Assembly (NCBI GenBank): GCA_013824385.1
Contig: PNNU01000213.1
Location: 1-6,224, forward strand
Length of the DNA: 6,224 nucleotides
DNA from: Anaerolinea sp.
GTDB taxonomy: Bacteria > Chloroflexota > Anaerolineae > Anaerolineales > Anaerolineaceae
Reading direction: 5' to 3'
A program made the position numbers and the translations under genes. The notes beneath the pieces are model-generated. The model was not told the origin of the DNA. It did no database searches and worked only from the letters and a program-made list of their open reading frames with translations. Positions 1-4,445 of the stretch are shown piece after piece (within the stretch, counting starts at the first letter, position 1; each line of letters begins with the position of its first letter).

Positions 1-16
1 GAATTACAATATCCCC

Positions 17-757
17 ATGATCATCAAAGAAGTCACCGCCAAATCCATCCTCTCCCCTTCCAAGATTTATCCCTGGGTGATCAACCCATACACCGGATGC
101 GCGCACAAGTGTTCGTATTGCTATGCCAGTTTCATGAAACGTTTCACCGGTCACCAGGAGCCCTGGGGCGATTTCGTGGATGTCAAAGTCAACGCTACTG
201 AACTTCTGCGCAAGGAAATACTCAAGAAGAAACCGGCTAGGGTGTGGGTTAGCGGGGTTTGCGATCCTTACCAGCCGCTGGAAGGAAATTACCAACTCAC
301 CCGCCAATGCCTCGAGATTCTGGCGCAGCATGGATGGCCGGTAACCATACAGACGCGTTCGCCGTTGATCGTGCGTGATATTGATATCTTTAAAATGGGC
401 AAAGACTGGCAAGTCGGCTTGAGCATCACTACCGCGGACGATACCATGCGCAAACTGTTTGAACCTTCCGCGCCGCCGATCAAGGCGCGCATTGACGCGT
501 TGGAAAAACTTCACCAGGCGGGAATCCACACCTATGTGATGATCGCCCCCATGCTGCCCGGCTCTGAGAACCTGCCCGAATTACTGGCTGGTAAAGTGGA
601 TGAAGTGATCCTTGACCGCATGAATTACAACCACTCCACCGTAATCTACCGACAAAACAACCTGACGGACATGATGACGGATGAATACTTCGCCATGACC
701 TCCAATATCTTGAAATCCGCCTTCACCCTTCTTGGAATTTCTTGTCAGCAGGTATAA
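17..757 (+). CDS. SPL-family radical SAM protein (COG1533-like)
   Basis: This 246-residue protein is a radical SAM enzyme of the spore photoproduct lyase-like (SPL/COG1533) family. The family binds a [4Fe-4S] cluster and cleaves S-adenosylmethionine, but the substrate of the short members is not established. The cluster motif CX3CX2C is complete at Cys28, Cys32 and Cys35, in the family context TGCAHKCSYCYA. Further family segments are SGVCDPYQPLE (79-89), TRSPL (113-117), SITTADD (136-142) and RMNY (201-204). The length fits the short subfamily and the C-terminus is complete. The frame is open to the left edge, but the start at 17 is preferred because family members begin at an equivalent MxIKE sequence. 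No clear ribosome binding site lies in the 16 bases before it. It should not be called a true spore photoproduct lyase: the family resemblance is strong, the exact reaction unknown. Confidence 0.92.
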   Translation: MIIKEVTAKSILSPSKIYPWVINPYTGCAHKCSYCYASFMKRFTGHQEPWGDFVDVKVNATELLRKEILKKKPARVWVSGVCDPYQPLEGNYQLTRQCLEILAQHGWPVTIQTRSPLIVRDIDIFKMGKDWQVGLSITTADDTMRKLFEPSAPPIKARIDALEKLHQAGIHTYVMIAPMLPGSENLPELLAGKVDEVILDRMNYNHSTVIYRQNNLTDMMTDEYFAMTSNILKSAFTLLGISCQQV

Positions 758-758
758 T
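732..758 (+). promoter_or_regulatory. Candidate sigma70-type promoter for the permease operon
   Basis: A perfect TATAAT is at 753-758 and overlaps the TAA stop of the radical SAM gene. A TTGGAA box (four of six matches to TTGACA) is at 732-737 with a 15-nt spacer, which is shorter than ideal. Transcription would start near 765 and give a leader of about 100 nt before the DppB-type start. The -10 box is convincing, the -35 box weak. Confidence 0.4.
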
Positions 759-794
759 TCACATTTAGAAGCGATTATTCCAATTCCATACTAT

Positions 795-837
795 GCACAG
801 CTATGTACTGAGCAGTTCATCCTTCAGTATTCTGTGC
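795..837 (+). repeat. Compound inverted repeat in the leader of the permease operon
   Basis: Two nested inverted repeats form one hairpin. The outer arms are GCACAG (795-800) and CTGTGC (832-837). The inner arms are TACTGA (806-811) and TCAGTA (824-829), around a 12-nt loop. A 5-nt by 2-nt internal loop separates the stems, giving 12 base pairs in all. It lies between the radical SAM stop and the permease start, downstream of the candidate promoter. It could be a weak terminator of the upstream gene (only TTTC follows it), an RNA element in the leader, or an operator. The pairing is seen directly; the role is inferred. Confidence 0.5.
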
Positions 838-865
838 TTTCACAAAACTAACTCATTGGAAACTT

Positions 866-1933
866 ATGCCATCATTCCTTTCAAACATAATCAAACGTAT
901 TGTGTCAATATTCATCACGCTGTTGGTCACCACGATCGTTATATACGGGATGATGATGCTCACACCCGTAGAAACGCGTGCTCAATTATTCATGCCCAGG
1001 AATCTTCCCGCACGATTATCTGAAGAGCAGATTGAAAATATGCTCCAGATTAAAATCAAGGAAAACCATCTCAATGATCCTTTTCCAATCCAATATTATT
1101 TCTGGATTAAGAATTTGACCCGTGGCGAGTGGGGATACAGCCAAACGATTAGTGATGGTGTTCTCGACGCTATAATCATCCGATCGCCTGTAACTGCAGA
1201 ATTAACCCTGTATTCAATTTTGGTTTTTATCCCCCTAGGGCTGCTGAGTGGAGTCATTTCTGGCTCAAGGCAAAACAAGTTTGCAGATCATGGGTTTAGA
1301 TTGTCAGCTTACATTGCCACATCCCTGCCGCCGGTAATCCTGGCTATGGTTTTATTATCCATCTTCTATGTAAAATTGAGTTGGTTTTCACCAGAACGGT
1401 CTGGAGTAGCCACTTATTTGCTTGTAAATTCAGATCAATTCCGACAGATAACCGGATTGTTAACCATTGATGGTCTACTCAACGGCAGATTGGATGTTAC
1501 GCTTGATGCTCTGCGTCATTTGGTTATGCCAGTCGTAACTTTAACCTTGGTCCATTGGGCGACACTCGCCCGCATCACCAGAACCGCCATCATTGAAGTC
1601 AAGCATCAAGATTATGTTGTTGCAGCAAGGTCACATGGTATCCCGGAAAACAGTATTACCTGGAGGCACATGCTTCCTAATGCAATTGCGCCAGGTTTGG
1701 CCAGCAGTGTATTGTCATCTGCCTCTTTGGTGACTGGCGTCTTTGTGGTTGAAATTATCTATAATTTCCACGGTATTTCTGAAATTGCCACAAAGAGTAT
1801 GCAATTTATTCCAGATGCACCTGCCGCACTCGGATTCACGATTTACAGCGTCATCGTAGTATTGGTGCTCATGAATATACTTGATGCGATTCAAGCACTG
1901 CTTGATCCACGAAAAACTCACGGGACCAAATAA
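866..1933 (+). CDS. DppB/OppB-type ABC transporter permease
   Basis: This 355-residue integral membrane protein is the first of two permease subunits of a peptide/nickel-type (Dpp/Opp) ABC importer. Such subunits form the channel in the cytoplasmic membrane together with a DppC-type partner. The first membrane helix covers about residues 10-31, followed by an external segment of about 80 residues typical of DppB proteins, then hydrophobic segments near 112-132, 146-169, 217-235, 281-299 and 321-340. The cytoplasmic EAA loop that docks on the ATPase is at about 251-272 (VVAARSHGIP, then WRHMLPNA). The length is slightly above that of typical members. The start has only a weak GGAA upstream. 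The next gene starts one base after the stop, so the two are surely cotranscribed. The substrate cannot be read from the sequence. Confidence 0.9.
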   Translation: MPSFLSNIIKRIVSIFITLLVTTIVIYGMMMLTPVETRAQLFMPRNLPARLSEEQIENMLQIKIKENHLNDPFPIQYYFWIKNLTRGEWGYSQTISDGVLDAIIIRSPVTAELTLYSILVFIPLGLLSGVISGSRQNKFADHGFRLSAYIATSLPPVILAMVLLSIFYVKLSWFSPERSGVATYLLVNSDQFRQITGLLTIDGLLNGRLDVTLDALRHLVMPVVTLTLVHWATLARITRTAIIEVKHQDYVVAARSHGIPENSITWRHMLPNAIAPGLASSVLSSASLVTGVFVVEIIYNFHGISEIATKSMQFIPDAPAALGFTIYSVIVVLVLMNILDAIQALLDPRKTHGTK

Positions 1934-1934
1934 T

Positions 1935-2894
1935 ATGAAAAATATGCGGCGCTTTTTCTCAAATTGGCATAATTGGCTCGGATTAATTCTGGTATTAGTT
2001 TTTCTATTTATGGCCATTGCAGCCCCGGTGCTTTCTCCACAAGACCCAAATCGACCGGGCGTAGTGAAAATTATCGGCAACCCGCTAAAGCACCGCCAAC
2101 CGCTGCCCCCAAGTGCTGAGGCTCCGTTAGGCACTTTATCAAACCAATCCAGCGTATATCATTCACTTATTTGGGGCACACGTTCAGCGACCTTTTTTGG
2201 ATTGATGGTCGCGCTATTTTCCATGTTCATAGGTGTGATAGTGGGTACGATCAGCGCATATTCCAGTCGTTGGATTAATAACTTACTCATGAGGATCACA
2301 GACGCGTTTTTAGCATTCCCCATGATAGCGGGGATCGTCTTGATCACACAATTGGTTACCATCTTACTGCTCAATTCGGGTGTTGAGAGTTTTACAACAG
2401 GTTCCGGGCAACACTTTTTAGTTACACCAGAAAATATGCCGGCTTGGTTGGTGTTTTTACAGAAAATTGATCCATTAATGATTACTTTCATTTTGCTCTC
2501 GTGGATGCCTTATGCCCGTATTATGAATTCGGTAGTACATCGCATAAAAAACCTGGAATATATTGAAGCAGCACGGATATCAGGAACGCGTACCTCAAAG
2601 ATCATATTCAGGCATATATTACCCAACGCCATTTCACCTGCCATCATTCTGGCTGCGCGTGATGTTGGCGGCATGGTCATCCTTCAAACGACTTTTAGCT
2701 TCGTCGGGTTGGGAGGTAATTCTCCGTGGGCATATTCACTGGTTTCTGCCCGTGATTGGATCATCGGAGTGGGTGGTCAATTTAATTTCTGGTGGGTTTT
2801 CTTTCCTATAACTATAGCAGTAGTCCTTTTCGGCATCGGTTGGAATTTGCTTGGCGACGGCCTGAACGACCTGCTTAATCCCCGTAACCGTTAA
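1935..2894 (+). CDS. DppC/OppC-type ABC transporter permease
   Basis: This 319-residue protein is the second permease subunit of the same peptide/nickel-type ABC importer. The start at 1935 is chosen over an in-frame ATG at 1881 because the latter lies inside the upstream gene, while 1935 leaves one base after that stop and gives a normal DppC N-terminus: a short basic segment and a helix at about 13-33. The segment APLGT...LIWGTRSA (63-85) matches the usual DppC region but lacks the common TDxxGRD residues. The EAA loop is at about 208-237 (EYIEAARISG, then FRHILPNAISP). The C-terminus GDGLNDLLNPRNR is characteristic of the family. No clear terminator follows, and no ATPase or binding-protein gene follows on this strand. 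A diverged copy of the last 40 or so codons occurs near 4263-4400. Confidence 0.9.
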   Translation: MKNMRRFFSNWHNWLGLILVLVFLFMAIAAPVLSPQDPNRPGVVKIIGNPLKHRQPLPPSAEAPLGTLSNQSSVYHSLIWGTRSATFFGLMVALFSMFIGVIVGTISAYSSRWINNLLMRITDAFLAFPMIAGIVLITQLVTILLLNSGVESFTTGSGQHFLVTPENMPAWLVFLQKIDPLMITFILLSWMPYARIMNSVVHRIKNLEYIEAARISGTRTSKIIFRHILPNAISPAIILAARDVGGMVILQTTFSFVGLGGNSPWAYSLVSARDWIIGVGGQFNFWWVFFPITIAVVLFGIGWNLLGDGLNDLLNPRNR

Positions 2895-3315
2895 AGCTAC
2901 TTTAAACTGGCAACCCGCAGTGGAAAAATCAGCAAGGTCGCGTATATGATCGATCGAATGTCATACAAAAACCTCGTTTATTGTCCGTGGTGGGGTACAC
3001 GTGCATCCAGTATCGACTTCTTGACCAACTGCATCCGAATAAGTGTCAGTAAATACGTTCATACCAAGTATTAATCGTGGTTCATTTAACCAATAACATC
3101 CCCACCTGCGCATGGAACCCAAAACACGTTCCATCTCTCCATTCAAATAAATATGGTGGTCGCTATGAACCTTGGTCGATAGTCCTCAATAAAAGCGGTT
3201 TACTAACAAAGTGACAATATCTTTTCAGATGTTTATGCTTGAAAAAGAAATATGCAATTCTAAACATTAATACTTTACCTGCGCCTTGACACCCGATAAG
3301 TACATTTTTAAAGGT
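2895..3315 (-). pseudogene. Decayed P-loop ATPase-like gene, frameshifted
   Basis: Reading leftward, one frame is open from 3315 to a stop at 3165-3163. It encodes about 50 residues that contain NVLIGCQGAGKV, a Walker A-like GxxGxGK in which the usual Ser/Thr after Lys is replaced by Val. A second frame is open from 3185 to a TGA at 2963-2961. It encodes residues such as MRRWGCYWLNEPRLILGM and, past the TGA, stays open to the DppC stop (HSIDHIRDLADFSTAG). No start codon with a ribosome binding site precedes the first fragment, since a TAA lies just upstream at 3318-3316. The pattern suggests a gene broken by 5' truncation, frameshift and nonsense changes. The R-W-G-C segment recalls the end of the ATPase core in phage Zot-like and conjugation ATPases, but that is a guess. 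No Walker B motif is visible. Confidence 0.4.
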
Positions 3316-3348
3316 TTAGTAATAGTGATTCGAAATATAAATTAAGAA

Positions 3349-3382
3349 CAAGCCTGTAGAAAATGAATTCTAAACAGGCTTG
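3349..3382 (-). terminator. Hairpin terminator of the small secreted-protein gene
   Basis: Perfect 9-bp arms CAAGCCTGT (3349-3357) and ACAGGCTTG (3374-3382) are extended by four more pairs after a 2-nt bulge, with a 6-nt loop. The hairpin begins 29 bases beyond the stop codon at 3411. On the minus strand it is followed by TTCTTAATTTATATTT, a T-rich but interrupted tail. It fits an intrinsic terminator for minus-strand transcription. The plus-strand side is A-rich, so it is unlikely to act in that direction. Confidence 0.7.
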
Positions 3383-3410
3383 ATTCAAAAATGATCAATT
3401 TCAATCGTTA

Positions 3411-3941
3411 TTAGTTTTGTCCAACAGCCCAATAAGGTCGTACGAAGTTACCGGATCCGCTTTGAGTATTAATATGATATTCCCAGGTACCCCATACAGA
3501 CCACTCCGGATTCCCTGTAAAACGTGGGTCTTCGTCACTAACAATCAAGTAATTGTATTGGTTATTATCATCATAGCCATAGCAATTAATATGATTTTGG
3601 ATCCAACCCTCATCCATGTAAGAGTTATTATTAAAATCAGCTCTATAATTAACAACATAGTCGCATGTTGTTAATGTAGCCTGGTCTAATTCCTCAATCG
3701 AGGCTACTGTACCTTGAATTCTACCATCACCAAGGTCCCAATACCAATCGCCAATAGCATCATATACATAGACTGAAGTGTAATGTCCATTGACATATAC
3801 CCCCGAATCCGGGTAACCATTTCCATCGCTATCATAACGATCTTTATCATGACCGGGAACAGCCGTGTCAGCAGAAACGACAGTAATACTTGAAAGTAAT
3901 AATGCAATTACAACCAAAATAATTGATACACTCTTTTTCAT
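3411..3941 (-). CDS. Small secreted protein with Asp/Asn-rich calcium-loop-like motifs
   Basis: I do not recognise a named family. The 176-residue product starts with a clear Sec signal peptide: KK, a hydrophobic stretch over 5-22, and a likely cleavage after Ala24 (VVSA|D). The mature part of about 152 residues is acidic and rich in Tyr, Trp, Asn and Gly. It has two related loops, DSDGNGYPD (37-45) and DFNNNSYMD (102-110), resembling DxDxNG calcium-binding loops of dockerin or thrombospondin type 3 repeats. Cys93 and Cys120 flank the second loop and could form a disulfide. The start at 3941 is chosen because GGAGGG (3953-3948) precedes it by 6 nt and the signal peptide begins there. A longer frame from a GTG at 4007 lacks proper spacing. 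The gene has its own promoter, long leader and terminator, so it is probably monocistronic. Calcium binding is inferred. Confidence 0.85.
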   Translation of the reverse strand: MKKSVSIILVVIALLLSSITVVSADTAVPGHDKDRYDSDGNGYPDSGVYVNGHYTSVYVYDAIGDWYWDLGDGRIQGTVASIEELDQATLTTCDYVVNYRADFNNNSYMDEGWIQNHINCYGYDDNNQYNYLIVSDEDPRFTGNPEWSVWGTWEYHINTQSGSGNFVRPYWAVGQN

Positions 3942-3947
3942 CCGAAT

Positions 3948-3953
3948 CCCTCC
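3948..3953 (-). promoter_or_regulatory. Ribosome binding site that fixes the start at 3941
   Basis: GGAGGG on the minus strand, 6 nt before the ATG at 3941, is a near-ideal Shine-Dalgarno sequence. It favours this start over the in-frame GTG at 4007, which would add 22 residues before the signal peptide. Confidence 0.8.
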
Positions 3954-4013
3954 ACAAATAATGTCATGCGATTTCACTTTTACCAATAAGTAGAATTTAC
4001 TCTTCACCTCCCC

Positions 4014-4106
4014 TTAATAGGTCATATTAAGTCGGTGTCGCGTTGGCTCCTGGTAGGAGTTCCTGTTTAATGTTCTTGTTTGAGTCGAGTGAGAGAGATT
4101 GACCAT
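4014..4106 (-). CDS. Possible 30-residue leader ORF upstream of the secreted-protein gene
   Basis: A short frame begins at an ATG about 25 nt after the predicted transcription start and ends with TAA at 4016-4014, 72 nt before the next start codon. AGGTGG lies 3 nt before the ATG, slightly close for a ribosome binding site. The peptide starts MVNLSHSTQTRTLNRNSYQE, is polar and rich in Thr, Asn and Arg, and has no cysteine or hydrophobic segment. The stop runs into a purine-rich AAGGGGAGG with no well-placed start after it. It may be a translated leader peptide, or a chance frame inside a structured untranslated RNA. The codons allow either reading. Confidence 0.3.
   Translation of the reverse strand: MVNLSHSTQTRTLNRNSYQEPTRHRLNMTY
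4045..4063 (-). promoter_or_regulatory. Hairpin in the leader of the secreted-protein gene
   Basis: On the minus strand GG-AA-CTCCT-ACC-AGGAG-CC can fold into a 7-bp stem with a 2-nt bulge and a 3-nt loop. It sits in the middle of the leader of about 190 nt, inside the short ORF. There is no T-tract after it, so it is not an intrinsic terminator. A role in translation control or mRNA stability is possible but unproven. Confidence 0.4.
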
Positions 4107-4137
4107 GATCCACCTGGCTCAATACATCCTAAATAAA

Positions 4138-4165
4138 ACTATACGCCGTAAATAAAAAATGTCAA
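4138..4165 (-). promoter_or_regulatory. Sigma70-type promoter for the small secreted-protein gene
   Basis: A perfect -35 box TTGACA (4165-4160) and a TATAGT -10 box (4143-4138, five of six matches) are separated by 16 nt on the minus strand. Transcription would start near 4131, leaving a leader of about 190 nt before the ATG at 3941. It is the best promoter match in the window, and its direction agrees with the only intact gene downstream. Confidence 0.75.
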
Positions 4166-4262
4166 GCAATCTTTAATGAATTTAGGCACTCAAAATGATT
4201 CCACTAAGCCATTTGACTTTTCCCCCTCCTCCCATACACAATTCTCATACTGGCCTGTCTGA

Positions 4263-4400
4263 ATGCTTTGTGCTGTGATCGGTCTGGACGGACGATTTGA
4301 TTTCTGGTGGGTATTTCTCCTTACCATTGTCTTGTTCGGCATTGGCTGGAACTCGCTTGGCGACGGTCTGAATGATCTGCTCAATCTTCGCAACCGATAA
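4263..4400 (+). pseudogene. Remnant of a second DppC-type permease gene (3' end only)
   Basis: The plus strand encodes about 45 codons ending in TAA at 4398-4400, and they match the C-terminus of the intact DppC protein upstream. Shared blocks are FWWVF, VLFGIGWN, LGDGLNDLLN and the terminal RNR. Three codons are missing in the middle of the last helix relative to the intact gene. Many differences are silent third-base changes, so this is a long-diverged paralogue and not a fresh copy. Clear similarity begins near 4278. A TGA at 4260-4262 closes the frame upstream, and no transporter body precedes it. It cannot work as a permease. It most likely remains from a lost tandem transporter operon whose 5' part was deleted or replaced. 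Confidence 0.85.
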
Positions 4401-4414
4401 AACTTTGACGCTCA

Positions 4415-4445
4415 AAAAATAACTATAACCAAAGATGTTATTTTT
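4415..4445. terminator. AT-rich hairpin between converging ends, possibly a two-way terminator
   Basis: The arms AAAAATAAC (4415-4423) and GTTATTTTT (4437-4445) pair over 9 bp around a 13-nt loop. The hairpin overlaps the stop codon of the minus-strand cysteine-rich gene and lies 15 bases beyond the stop of the DppC remnant. T-runs flank it on both strands. The stem has only one G-C pair, so it would be weak. Confidence 0.4.

Noticed and set aside
793..1023. Plus-strand 76-codon frame overlapping the DppB-type start
   Set aside because: It overlaps the well supported permease gene in another frame, and its early codons lie in the hairpin. It is His/Ser-rich with no domain-like pattern.
1881..1934. 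In-frame ATG at 1881 as a longer start for the DppC-type gene
   Set aside because: It would overlap the upstream permease gene by 53 bases and add 18 residues not typical of DppC N-termini. The ATG at 1935 gives tight coupling and a normal N-terminus.
3942..4007. GTG at 4007 as start of the secreted-protein gene
   Set aside because: The purine-rich GGGGAGG runs directly into the GTG with no spacing, and the extra 22 residues would precede a perfect signal peptide with its own ribosome binding site.
4190..4393. Minus-strand 67-codon open frame
   Set aside because: It is antisense to the DppC remnant, whose plus-strand translation clearly matches a known family. The minus reading shows no recognisable motif.
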